A stretch of 64,000 nt of DNA, from contig CANMSH010000002.1 of NCBI GenBank assembly GCA_947500525.1, forward strand, positions 248,001 through 312,000. The letters are read 5' to 3'. This document shows positions 6,391 through 14,739 of this stretch, one piece after another. A program made the position numbers and the translations under genes. The notes below the pieces were generated by a model. The model did no database searches. It saw only the letters and a list, made by a program, of their open reading frames with translations, and was not told the origin of the DNA. This DNA is from an uncultured Flavobacteriaceae bacterium (GTDB lineage: Bacteria > Bacteroidota > Bacteroidia > Flavobacteriales > Flavobacteriaceae). The first letter of the stretch is position 1, and the number at the start of each line of letters is the position of its first letter.

Positions 6391-8811
6391 TTAACCTTTG
6401 GAGAATAATTTATGCCACGGTTTTTTCTTTAATCGATCAAAATTAGTTCCATATCCGTATCCATAACCATATCCATAAGATTTCTTATGATCCACACCGT
6501 TTACCAATAGTGAGAGGTTTGGTAATCTTTTCTCCTTATGAATCGTTTTAATATATTTTAATAAACGTTTGTCTAGATAATTAGCTCTTATAACATAAAT
6601 AAAGGCGTCAGCTAAATTACTTAGAAGCATTGTATCAGTTACCATACTAAATGCCGCTGTGTCAACTATGATATAATCATATTCTTCTTTTACCTTTTGA
6701 AAAAGTTCCTTTACTCTAACATTCATTAATAATTCTGATGGGTTAGGAGCCAAATCCCCAGAAGATATAACATCAAGATTATCCGTATTACTGGGTCTTA
6801 CAATAATGTCTTCCAATTGCATAGAAGGATCTATAATATAATTTGTTATTCCTTTTTCACCACGAACATCTAAATAGGCTTCAAGTTTCGGAGCTCTGAT
6901 ATCCATACCTAATAGAAGTGTTTTCTTACCTCCATGAGCCAGAGATGTTGCGAGATTTGAAGAAACCAAAGATTTACCCTCATGCGCTATGGTTGAAGTA
7001 ACAAAAATAGTTTTCCCTTTAATATTAGAATCAATAATAAAATTTAAATTCGTTCTTAAAATTCTAAAGGCCTCAGCAATACTTGAATGGTCCTCTTTTT
7101 TGATTAAAAACCTTTCTTTTTTCTCTAGTTTTGGTATATCACCTAAAATAGGAATATTCAATACTTTTTCAATTTCCTCCCTTGTATGTACTTTTGAATC
7201 TAACGCATCTAAAAGATAAATAATACTAAAAGGAATTAATAGTCCAGCGATAATAGCGAAAAGATAAAATATTTTCTTTTTCGGTGCAATCGGCCCAGGA
7301 TAACTTTCAGCATAGTCTATTATTTTAGCATTTGGATCGGCTACACCTAGCGTAATAGCAGTTTCTTCTCTTTTCTGCAAGAGATAAAGATACAATTGCT
7401 CCTTGATCTGCTGTTGTCTCTGGATATCTCGATATTGTCGTTCTTGTTTAGGTGCAGAATACAATCTTGAGTTAATTCGAGCATCTTGTTTATTCAGAGC
7501 ATTTATAGAAATTGTCTGAGAAGCTTTTAAATTGTCTAAACCTTGATTAATATTGCTTCTTAAGGTTTTTAATTGTTCGTTTAAATTTACTACAATCGGA
7601 TTTTTCTCAGTAGAGGTTTCCAACAACCTCTTTTTTTGCATCATCAATTCATTATATTGATTCATCGTACCTGATACACTATTGTCATTAACACCGACAT
7701 CTACTGGAATAAGCTCGTTATCATCTTTTGTTGAAACAAAATCTTTGACTGATTCTATCTGCTGTAGTTGCATGTTAGCTTGAACTATTTGACTTTCAAT
7801 AGCTTGTCCGCTTTGCATGTTTAAGCCAGTTTCTGATGCAACATCTGAAATCTTATATCGCGTCTTTATGTTCTCTGCAGTGAGGTCTACATTAGAAAGT
7901 TCGTTAGAAATGATTTCCAGTCTTTTAGTGACGAAATTCGATGTACTTTCAGTCAACTCATCCTTTAGAGCAATGGCTCGTTCATTATACTTGTTCACCA
8001 ATTCGTTTAAAAAATCCTCCGCTTTTCTCATGTCACTATCGACTAGTGTCATACTTAAAACACTCGAAAACTCTGCTTTTGGCTCAATTGTTAAACTCTC
8101 AAGATAGGCATTAGTTAAATCTCTTAATGAGCTAACTTGGACAAGTACATTCTTCCCTATCAAATTGTACTTTTTTAAATCTATGTTTGGAATAATAATT
8201 AAATCTGTTCCATTTGCACTTATTTTTTCGCCAAAAGTATGTCTTGTAATATTATCATTTACTTTATCTATATAGGAAAAACTATTGGAGGAATGAATTG
8301 AAATGATGAAGTTCAAATTCATCTTATATAAGGCCGAATCTGTTACGAAAAAATTCAATTTTAAAGGAGGTGTCAGATACCTTTCTTGCTCATAAAATTC
8401 GGTATCCATACCTAAATTATTATCCAAAAATGAACTTATAGAATTTTTATGAGTGAAAAATTTAATATTTAGTCCTAAAGATTTAATGGTTTCAGAAATA
8501 ATACTCTTTGATTTTAATATTTCAATTTCATCATCTATGTTTTCTTTAGTTCCAGACATAATTCCTAAGTCCTGAAATGCAGAAAGAGCCGATTTATCAC
8601 CACCTTTTTCGTCCTTAATTTTAATCGTAGAAGTAGCCTCATAAACAGGGCGCGAAAAATTTAATTTAAGAATTGCTAGTAAAACACATATTATTACAGA
8701 TAAGACAAACCATTTCCAATAGATTAAATACTTATCTAAAACGTCTCTAAAATCAATATTGTTATCTTCTGAACTTTCCTCAGTTTGAGGATGTAGATTT
8801 TCAAATTCCAT
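6391..8811 (-). CDS. Wzc-type tyrosine autokinase / polysaccharide co-polymerase
   Basis: The 806-residue inner-membrane protein controls chain length and export of exopolysaccharide together with the Wza-type channel encoded just upstream. The order is a Wzz domain with a first TM helix near residues 33-53, a large periplasmic coiled-coil region, a second TM helix (about 527-550), and a cytoplasmic BY-kinase domain. Walker A is TIAHEGKS, Walker A' is LLLGMDIRAP and Walker B is YIIVDTA. The first Asp of the canonical Walker A' (DxD) is Gly here. The C-terminal tail has a Tyr-Gly alternation with Tyr779, 781, 783, 785 and 787, the expected autophosphorylation cluster. Wza lies 25 bases upstream, so the two are co-transcribed. 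Confidence 0.92.
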   Translation of the reverse strand: MEFENLHPQTEESSEDNNIDFRDVLDKYLIYWKWFVLSVIICVLLAILKLNFSRPVYEATSTIKIKDEKGGDKSALSAFQDLGIMSGTKENIDDEIEILKSKSIISETIKSLGLNIKFFTHKNSISSFLDNNLGMDTEFYEQERYLTPPLKLNFFVTDSALYKMNLNFIISIHSSNSFSYIDKVNDNITRHTFGEKISANGTDLIIIPNIDLKKYNLIGKNVLVQVSSLRDLTNAYLESLTIEPKAEFSSVLSMTLVDSDMRKAEDFLNELVNKYNERAIALKDELTESTSNFVTKRLEIISNELSNVDLTAENIKTRYKISDVASETGLNMQSGQAIESQIVQANMQLQQIESVKDFVSTKDDNELIPVDVGVNDNSVSGTMNQYNELMMQKKRLLETSTEKNPIVVNLNEQLKTLRSNINQGLDNLKASQTISINALNKQDARINSRLYSAPKQERQYRDIQRQQQIKEQLYLYLLQKREETAITLGVADPNAKIIDYAESYPGPIAPKKKIFYLFAIIAGLLIPFSIIYLLDALDSKVHTREEIEKVLNIPILGDIPKLEKKERFLIKKEDHSSIAEAFRILRTNLNFIIDSNIKGKTIFVTSTIAHEGKSLVSSNLATSLAHGGKKTLLLGMDIRAPKLEAYLDVRGEKGITNYIIDPSMQLEDIIVRPSNTDNLDVISSGDLAPNPSELLMNVRVKELFQKVKEEYDYIIVDTAAFSMVTDTMLLSNLADAFIYVIRANYLDKRLLKYIKTIHKEKRLPNLSLLVNGVDHKKSYGYGYGYGYGTNFDRLKKKPWHKLFSKG

Positions 8812-8836
8812 TAATTTACGAATATAAAATTTAACA

Positions 8837-9634
8837 TTAACGCGAAGTAATACTAATTACTAAAGCAGCAACAGTAACTAATGTAGATACTACACTTAAA
8901 GTTGCATTTGTATTTGGCCCGACAGTCGAAGATTTTACTCTTGAATTATTAGGCACAACATATACAACATCATTTTGGGTTAAATAGTATACAGGAGACG
9001 TAAAAACATTTTCAGAAGTCATATCTATTCTTGAATATGTAGTCTTTCCGTTATTTTCTCTTACGATTAAAACATTATTTCTCTCGGCCTGTATGGTCAT
9101 ATCTCCAGCCAAACCTAACGCTTCAAGTATCGTTATACGTTCGTTTGGTATCGTAAAGGAACCTGGTCTGTTCACTTCACCCAAAACTGTAACTTTAAAA
9201 TTTATCGTACGTATGTTTACTATAGGATTCTTAACATATTCTTTTAGTAAATCGGTAATTTTATTGGTCGCTTGAATTTTATTAAGGCCCGCCAATTTCA
9301 TAGGTCCTAACACAGGAAAATTAATATTTCCATTTTTATCCACTAAATAGGTTTGTTGGGCAGCTCTTCCAATTTCTCCATCTTCCCGGATGAAAGAAGT
9401 AGCAGGCAGATTAAATGGTCTAACGGCATCTAAGTCTAAGGCAGAAACATTGATGGTTAATATATCATCTGGTTTGATTTGTGGATTATAATTAGTAATA
9501 GACTTACTACTCCCAATTTGATCAACATTTTGAAAGTATTCAATATCTTTTCTTGATCCGCATGAACTAATAAGTAGTATAGCAACAATAAAAAGTGGTA
9601 ATTTCATTTTACTAAATAAGGTCGAATTTTTCAT
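8837..9634 (-). CDS. Wza-type polysaccharide export outer-membrane lipoprotein
   Basis: This protein is predicted to form the outer-membrane export channel for the polysaccharide. The start at 9634 (MKNSTLF) is preferred because an A-rich tract precedes it and it gives a normal lipoprotein signal; ATGs at 9661 and 9607 are alternatives. The lipobox is LLISSC with a Ser-Arg-Lys tail. The Poly_export region follows (KPDDILTINVSALD), then an SLBB segment (VTVLGEVNRPGSFTIPNERITILEALGLAG). A C-terminal hydrophobic helix could be the Wza-like outer-membrane helix. It is in an operon with the Wzc-type kinase downstream. Confidence 0.9.
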   Translation of the reverse strand: MKNSTLFSKMKLPLFIVAILLISSCGSRKDIEYFQNVDQIGSSKSITNYNPQIKPDDILTINVSALDLDAVRPFNLPATSFIREDGEIGRAAQQTYLVDKNGNINFPVLGPMKLAGLNKIQATNKITDLLKEYVKNPIVNIRTINFKVTVLGEVNRPGSFTIPNERITILEALGLAGDMTIQAERNNVLIVRENNGKTTYSRIDMTSENVFTSPVYYLTQNDVVYVVPNNSRVKSSTVGPNTNATLSVVSTLVTVAALVISITSR

Positions 9635-9793
9635 TATCAATTTTTTTACGAAAATAACCATAATAAATCTTTTTTTGTAAAGTTTTTTAAAATAAATGTC
9701 CTAGGCGTAAAAATAGAAATTTCTGTCTTTATTAAGTGGTAACAAATTAATATTCTTTGCGTTAGATCTTTAAAAAAAACAGACAATTTATAA

Positions 9794-9810
9794 CTATCAA
9801 GGTTTGATAG
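9794..9810 (-). terminator. Hairpin after mnmE (weak terminator)
   Basis: A 7-bp stem (9794-9800 with 9804-9810) and 3-base loop lie 13 bases past the mnmE stop. On the minus strand a T8 tract follows only 14 bases later, so termination is plausible but not strong. Confidence 0.35.
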
Positions 9811-9822
9811 GTTAAATTATGA

Positions 9823-11214
9823 CTATTTTCCAATACAAAAATTAGCAAAAATGTTCCCAAGTAAGTCATCGTTAGTAATTTCACCGGTAATTTCACCAAA
9901 ATGATAAAGTGCTTGTCGAATGTCTATCGCCATAAGATCTCCAGATAAATCGGTGTCTAATCCATATTTTACTTTAGACACTTCTTCAAGTGCTTTTAAC
10001 AATGCATCATAATGACGAGAGTTTGTAACAATAGTATCATTATTATGAAGCGCGCCAGTATTGACAAATGTGAGCAGTTGTTCCTTTAATTCATCAATTC
10101 CTATGTTTTCCTTTGCAGACAGTAATAGTATATTTTCTGAAGGAAATGATTTCGAAATAAAGTTTTTATCTGAGGTATCAATCTTATTAGCTATTACGAC
10201 TAAAGGTTTTTGAGGAAACCTATTTTTGATTTTGTTAATTTCTAAATGTACTTCAGTTACTTTGGATTCACTAGAAATACTACTTGCATCAATAAGATAT
10301 ACAATGACTTGAGCTTGCTCTGATTTTTCAAAAGTTCTTTTTATTCCTATACTTTCAACAACATCTTCCGTATCACGAATACCTGCAGTATCTATAAATC
10401 GAAAACTGATTCCTCCAATGCTCATTTCATCTTCTATGGCATCACGGGTAGTACCTGCTATATCACTTACTATTGCACGTTCTTCGTTTAATAAAGCATT
10501 GAGCAAGGTAGATTTACCAACATTAGGTTCTCCTATAATAGCAACAGGAATTCCATTTTTAATCACATTACCAACAGCGAAAGAGTCAATAAGTCGTTTT
10601 AAGACAACGATAATTCGGTCTATTAAGTCTTTAAACTGGGTGCGATCTGCAAATTCTACATCTTCCTCAGAAAAATCAAGTTCTAACTCGATCAAGGAAG
10701 CAAAGTTCATGAGCTCTTGTCGTAATTTAGAAATTTCTGTAGAAAAGCCACCGCGCATTTGTTGCATCGCAATTTTGTGAGAAGCTTCTGAATCACTAGA
10801 AATTAAGTCTGCTACTCCTTCAGCTTGACTTAAGTCTAATTTCCCATTCAAAAAAGCACGCAATGTAAATTCTCCTGGATTTGCCATGCGGCATCCATTT
10901 CTTAAGAATAACTGTATAATTTCTTGCTGTATAAATGGAGATCCATGACATGATATTTCTACAACATCCTCACCAGTGTATGAGTTTGGGTTTTTAAATA
11001 TAGAAACCAATACTTCATCAATTATTTTATCAGAATCTATAATATGACCAAGAAGAATAGAATGAGATCGTTGTTTATTTAAGTCTTTACCATGTATAGA
11101 TTTAAAGAATTGACTGGATTTAGAAATAGCCTCTTGACCTGATAATCTAATTATAGCGACTGGTCCCGATCCTGGAGCAGTGGCTAGAGCTACAATGGTA
11201 TCATTATATATCAT
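9823..11214 (-). CDS. mnmE: tRNA modification GTPase MnmE
   Basis: MnmE with MnmG installs the 5-carboxymethylaminomethyl group (and related groups) at U34 of certain tRNAs. The 463-residue protein is full length. Its N-terminal folate-binding domain begins YNDTIVALATAPGSGPVAIIRLSG, a helical domain follows, and the inserted G domain has G1 GEPNVGKST, G3 DTAGIRDTED and G4 NKID. The C-terminal FCIGK carries the conserved C-x-G-K cysteine motif. It lies alone between the wza operon and a divergent DUF4870 gene. Confidence 0.97.
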   Translation of the reverse strand: MIYNDTIVALATAPGSGPVAIIRLSGQEAISKSSQFFKSIHGKDLNKQRSHSILLGHIIDSDKIIDEVLVSIFKNPNSYTGEDVVEISCHGSPFIQQEIIQLFLRNGCRMANPGEFTLRAFLNGKLDLSQAEGVADLISSDSEASHKIAMQQMRGGFSTEISKLRQELMNFASLIELELDFSEEDVEFADRTQFKDLIDRIIVVLKRLIDSFAVGNVIKNGIPVAIIGEPNVGKSTLLNALLNEERAIVSDIAGTTRDAIEDEMSIGGISFRFIDTAGIRDTEDVVESIGIKRTFEKSEQAQVIVYLIDASSISSESKVTEVHLEINKIKNRFPQKPLVVIANKIDTSDKNFISKSFPSENILLLSAKENIGIDELKEQLLTFVNTGALHNNDTIVTNSRHYDALLKALEEVSKVKYGLDTDLSGDLMAIDIRQALYHFGEITGEITNDDLLGNIFANFCIGK

Positions 11215-11300
11215 AGAAATTGTTATACTTGGTAAAATTAAGAAATCTATTGCTTTTACTATTTAATTTGATCGATTTTAAAAGTTTGATTTAGAGTGAT

Positions 11301-11340
11301 TTGTAACAATTGTCACTTTTGTGCGTCTTATTGTTACAAT
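11301..11340. promoter_or_regulatory. Paired TTGTWACAA palindromes upstream of the DUF4870 gene
   Basis: TTGTAACAAT at 11301-11310 and TTGTTACAAT at 11331-11340 are reverse-complement-related palindromes with centres 30 bases apart, close to three helical turns. They lie 22-62 bases before the ATG at 11363, where an operator would sit. No regulator is identified. Confidence 0.4.
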
Positions 11341-11362
11341 CATTAAATCAAAAAACAAACTC

Positions 11363-11698
11363 ATGAAAACAAATAATCAATTATTAGTTCTTACACATTT
11401 AAGCCAATTATTAGATCTCTTTACATTGGTTGGAGGGTTTTTAGTTCCTTTGGTTATATGGCTCACTAATAAGGACAAAATTTATCAAATGGATGAACAT
11501 GGTAGAGCTATTATTAATTTTAGAATAAGCATGCTACTATATATATTAGTGTGTATCCCTCTTGTATTATTTTTCGGATTGGGTCTATTAGGTTTTGTAG
11601 TTATTGGAGTGTTATATTTTATATTTCCTATTCTAAATGCTATAAAAGCGAGTAATGGAGAGGATCCTAACTACCCATTTTCCTTAACAATTATTTAA
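11363..11698 (+). CDS. DUF4870-family small membrane protein
   Basis: The 111-residue integral membrane protein matches the DUF4870 pattern: LTHLSQLLDLFTLVGGFLVPLVIW, then a short loop with WLTNKDK, DEHGRAIINFR, two more helices, and a C-terminal NPYPF-like end (GEDPNYPF). The ATG at 11363 is chosen over an in-frame start at 11321 because it directly precedes the conserved region and is preceded by an A-rich tract. Function is unknown. It is monocistronic, with paired palindromes upstream and a terminator directly downstream. Confidence 0.85.
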   Translation: MKTNNQLLVLTHLSQLLDLFTLVGGFLVPLVIWLTNKDKIYQMDEHGRAIINFRISMLLYILVCIPLVLFFGLGLLGFVVIGVLYFIFPILNAIKASNGEDPNYPFSLTII

Positions 11699-11717
11699 CA
11701 TAGGCCGAAATTATAAT

Positions 11718-11748
11718 AAAAAAACACCTTTTTAAACGGTGTTTTTTT
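11718..11748 (+). terminator. Rho-independent terminator of the DUF4870 gene
   Basis: The 11-bp arms are 11718-11728 and 11738-11748 (AAAAAAACACC with GGTGTTTTTTT). The hairpin ends in a seven-T tract and starts 19 bases past the stop codon. Confidence 0.85.
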
Positions 11749-11865
11749 GCTTTAAAGATACAGTATATTACATTTTTAACACTTAATCTTTTGATTGTCA
11801 GACGCTTAAAAATACTTCAAAAACTACTAGAAAACCATGATTTTTAAAAATACCCAGATGCTCTA

Positions 11866-11896
11866 TTGTGTAGCATGTAGAAAGGCTATATGTTTG
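11866..11896 (+). promoter_or_regulatory. Bacteroidota promoter upstream of the hairpin array
   Basis: TTG at 11866-11868, a 20-base spacer, and TATGTTTG at 11889-11896 match the -33/-7 consensus (TTG, about 19-21, TAnnTTTG). No coding gene follows on this strand. A transcript starting near 11903 would run straight into the tandem hairpins. Confidence 0.5.
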
Positions 11897-11902
11897 TAGT
11901 GT

Positions 11903-12371
11903 ACAATTAGAGATAATAATTGCAACATTTAAACGTTCATTAAGATATACTCCGCAAAGGAGATTAAGAAAGGGGAGAAAGGAGAGAAGCGAATTTCTAT
12001 TCATAGCATAAAACGAGAAGTCGTTTTTCTCCTTATCATTTTTTCAAACCATATACTCCGTAAAGGAGATTAAGAAAGGGGAGAAAGGAGAGAAGCGAAA
12101 AGAATTAAGTATGAGTTTAATTCCTACAAGTAGCTTTTCTCCTTACTATTTTTTCAATAAGCATACTCCGTAAAGGAGATTAAGAGAGGGGAGAAAGGAG
12201 AGAAGCGAAAAGAATTAAGTATGAGTTTAATTCCTACAAGTAACTTTTCTCCTTACTATTTTTTCAACAAACATACTCTGTAAAGGAGATAAAGGTAGGG
12301 GAGAAAGGAGAGAAGTTAAAAGTTAGAGTTCTATGCTCTCACAAATTAACTTATCTCCTTTAATTTTTAAA
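11903..12371 (+). ncRNA. Candidate structured non-coding RNA spanning the tandem array
   Basis: I propose this from three sequence signs: a promoter match at 11866-11896, four consecutive hairpin units whose stems are kept by compensatory changes, and T-rich stretches (TTACTATTTTTT) after each of the first three big stems. The G-U wobbles in the stems (for example 11986 with 12027, 12092 with 12137) are pairs only if the + strand is transcribed. The exact ends are a guess. It could instead be an untranscribed repeat or the 3' region of miaE mRNA. Confidence 0.35.
11947..12371. repeat. Four-unit ~110-bp tandem repeat with covarying hairpins
   Basis: The units start at 11947, 12053, 12163 and 12273 (spacings 106, 110, 110). 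Each has a small hairpin (CTCC-gYaaa-GGAG; in unit 4 a CTCT arm giving a G-U pair), a purine-rich linker, and a large stem opening with GGAGAGAAG. Large-stem arms: 11981-11992/12021-12032; 12087-12096/12133-12142; 12197-12206/12243-12252; 12307-12319/12346-12358. The tops differ but stay paired: GCGA with TCGT, GC with GC, GTTAA with TTAAC; unit 3 has one mismatch. Units 2 and 3 carry an inner hairpin (12102-12108/12117-12123 and 110 bases on). Unit 4 ends 13 bases short of the miaE stop. Confidence 0.92.
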
Positions 12372-12953
12372 CTATCCATGAATTTTAGCTGCATTCCCTC
12401 TTTTTTTCATCAACGAAGATTCAAAGGCCAATAATTTATTCCATTTTTCATCTACAATGTTTCTATCTTGGTATTGTCTTGCAAACCCCAAAAATGTAGT
12501 ATAATGATTCGCTTCAGAAATCATTAATTCTTCATAAAATTTAGACAATTCTTGATCTTCAAGATTTTCAGAGAAAACTTTAAAACGTTCACAACTTCTT
12601 GCTTCAATTAATGCGGCCACCAATAAACGCTGAATTAAAGCTTCGGTCCTATCTTTTGTTTTTGAAAAGAAAGATTGTAAACTTTTCGCATAAGTATTGG
12701 TCTGTTCTCGACCTAAAGTCATACCTCTCTCAACCATTAAATCGTGTACCATTTTAAAATGTTCCATTTCCTCAATGGCTATTTTACTCATTTCGGTAAC
12801 AAGATCAGATTCTTCTGAGTAATTAATAATAATAGAAACTGCATTTGATGCTGCTTTTTGTTCTGCAAAGGCATGGTCAGTTAATATTTGTTGAAGATTA
12901 TCTTTAGCTATTTCTGCCCAAGATGTTGATGTTTCAAATTTAAGTCCCAGCAT
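12372..12953 (-). CDS. miaE: tRNA-(ms2io6A37)-hydroxylase, MiaE family
   Basis: MiaE hydroxylates the isopentenyl group of 2-methylthio-N6-isopentenyladenosine-37 in tRNA with a ferritin-like diiron centre. The 193-residue protein shows the expected pattern: DHAFAEQKAASNA, EEMEHFKMVHDLM, LIEARSCERF and EANHYTTFL, giving the Glu and His metal ligands in four helices. dnaX lies 27 bases upstream on the same strand, so it is likely in a transcription unit with dnaX. Its 3' end faces the tandem hairpin array. Confidence 0.92.
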   Translation of the reverse strand: MLGLKFETSTSWAEIAKDNLQQILTDHAFAEQKAASNAVSIIINYSEESDLVTEMSKIAIEEMEHFKMVHDLMVERGMTLGREQTNTYAKSLQSFFSKTKDRTEALIQRLLVAALIEARSCERFKVFSENLEDQELSKFYEELMISEANHYTTFLGFARQYQDRNIVDEKWNKLLAFESSLMKKRGNAAKIHG

Positions 12954-12980
12954 AGTTTTAAATTGTTATATATCAATTAC

Positions 12981-14705
12981 TTAAAGATCTAGTTTGAAAG
13001 TGTTTTTTAGTTTTGCTAGCGCTTTATTTTTCTCTAATAACTTATTGTATTTTTCTTGAGGTGTATAGGCGAATTTCTTTTCATTTTCTTCATTGACAAT
13101 ACAAATAAACTCTATGTTATAATTATTAAGCTTTTCTCTAATAAATCGCAATAATTTAGGTTTCATTTTGTTAAATTCAGCCTCCATCATACTATTAGGG
13201 AATACAATTTCAATTCCTTTTTCAACTTGTTTTGGCCGATTCGCATTCATGATTGATGCCATGATTTTTTCCCCATTTTTATTCAACCTTTTTATATACC
13301 CATCCCATAATTCTAGGAATTGAGCTTCGGTGTATAGGTCTTTCGGTAAATCTTCTCGGTTTTCGGTTGTTTCAACAATCGATTTTTTAACTACGGGCTT
13401 CTTATGAATACTGTTCAGTGAAAGTGCCGAAGATCGACGACGTTCTCTCGGTGCTAATGAGTTATTCGTTGTTTTTTCTGGGCTTTTCGCAGAAACCACT
13501 GCTTTAGTAGGTTCTATCGATTTGTTTTCACGTGTTTCTCTTTTAGAAGCTTCTACAGTACGTTCTTCCTGATTTTTCTCTTTTTTAGAGAGTCCGATAA
13601 AATTAATAGAAGGTATTATAAAGTTTTTAAACTTTTTTTTTTCACCATCAAAAGTGATAGAAGCCAACTGCATTAATGTAAGTTCAACCAACAAGCGTTG
13701 ATTTTTACTCGTTCGGTATTTTAAATCACAGTCATTCGCCATGTCAATCGCCGAAATTAAAAATGACATTGGAGCCTTAATTGCCTGTTCTAAATACTGT
13801 TTTTTTGCTGTGTCACCCACTTCCAATAGGTCAAGTGTTGATTTATCTTTAGCTACTAACAAATCTCTAAAATGAGAAGCTAAACCACTTATGTAGTGAT
13901 GTCCGTCAAACCCTTTTCCTAAAATCTCATTAAAATTGATGAGTGCTTCAGGAATATTATTTTCAAGCAATAAATCGGTTGTTTTGAAATAAGAGTCGTA
14001 GTCTAAAACATTTAAATTTTCAGCAACCGCTTGTCGCGTTAATTTAGTGCCCGAAAAACTCACTACTCGATCAAAAATAGATAAAGCATCTCGCATCGCT
14101 CCATCGGCTTTTTGAGCAATAACATGCAAGGCATCATCGTCTGCATCAATACCTTCTTGGGTAGAAATTTCTTTCAAGTAATTCTTCGCGTCAATAACAT
14201 TAATTCTCTTAAAATCAAATATTTGACATCTTGAAAGAATTGTTGGTATAATTTTGTGTTTTTCTGTGGTAGCCAAAATAAAAATGGCATGTGCAGGAGG
14301 TTCTTCTAGGGTTTTTAAAAAAGCATTAAATGCTGCCTGCGACAACATATGCACTTCATCAATAATATAAACTTTATAGTTACCTGTTTGCGGTGGAATC
14401 CTCACTTGATCTGTCAAACTTCGTATGTCATCTACTGAGTTATTAGATGCCGCATCTAGTTCGAAAATGTTGAAAGCAAAATCTTCTTTTGGGTCTATTT
14501 CTTTACCGTCTTGGTTGATTCGTTTTGCCAAAATTCTAGCACAGGTAGTTTTTCCTACGCCACGTGGACCCGTAAATAGCAATGCTTGTGCTAAATGATT
14601 ATTTTTTATAGCATTCTCTAAAGTATTGGTAATTGCTTGTTGCCCAACAACATCATTAAATGTTTGTGGGCGATACTTACGTGCCGAGACAATAAACTGT
14701 TCCAT
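12981..14705 (-). CDS. dnaX: DNA polymerase III subunit gamma/tau
   Basis: This clamp-loader ATPase has Walker A GPRGVGKTT, Walker B VYIIDEVHMLS, the LEEPP segment and the sensor-1/SRC motif (ILSRCQIFDFKR). The four-Cys zinc module usually inserted after Walker A is missing: between ARILAKRINQ and FELDAASNNS there is only a short acidic loop without cysteine. The C-terminal ~200 residues are a charged linker and a tau-like domain (EAQFLELWDGYIKRLNK). No A-rich slippery heptamer was checked for a gamma frameshift product. It lies between the acyl-CoA ligase and miaE on the same strand. Confidence 0.96.
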   Translation of the reverse strand: MEQFIVSARKYRPQTFNDVVGQQAITNTLENAIKNNHLAQALLFTGPRGVGKTTCARILAKRINQDGKEIDPKEDFAFNIFELDAASNNSVDDIRSLTDQVRIPPQTGNYKVYIIDEVHMLSQAAFNAFLKTLEEPPAHAIFILATTEKHKIIPTILSRCQIFDFKRINVIDAKNYLKEISTQEGIDADDDALHVIAQKADGAMRDALSIFDRVVSFSGTKLTRQAVAENLNVLDYDSYFKTTDLLLENNIPEALINFNEILGKGFDGHHYISGLASHFRDLLVAKDKSTLDLLEVGDTAKKQYLEQAIKAPMSFLISAIDMANDCDLKYRTSKNQRLLVELTLMQLASITFDGEKKKFKNFIIPSINFIGLSKKEKNQEERTVEASKRETRENKSIEPTKAVVSAKSPEKTTNNSLAPRERRRSSALSLNSIHKKPVVKKSIVETTENREDLPKDLYTEAQFLELWDGYIKRLNKNGEKIMASIMNANRPKQVEKGIEIVFPNSMMEAEFNKMKPKLLRFIREKLNNYNIEFICIVNEENEKKFAYTPQEKYNKLLEKNKALAKLKNTFKLDL

Positions 14706-14739
14706 AAAGAGCTGCTGCTTATAAATGCAAAGTTAAGAA

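Noticed and set aside
11947-12371. CRISPR array
   Set aside because: Only four units, period ~110, the whole unit is conserved with no unique spacers, and no cas genes are nearby.
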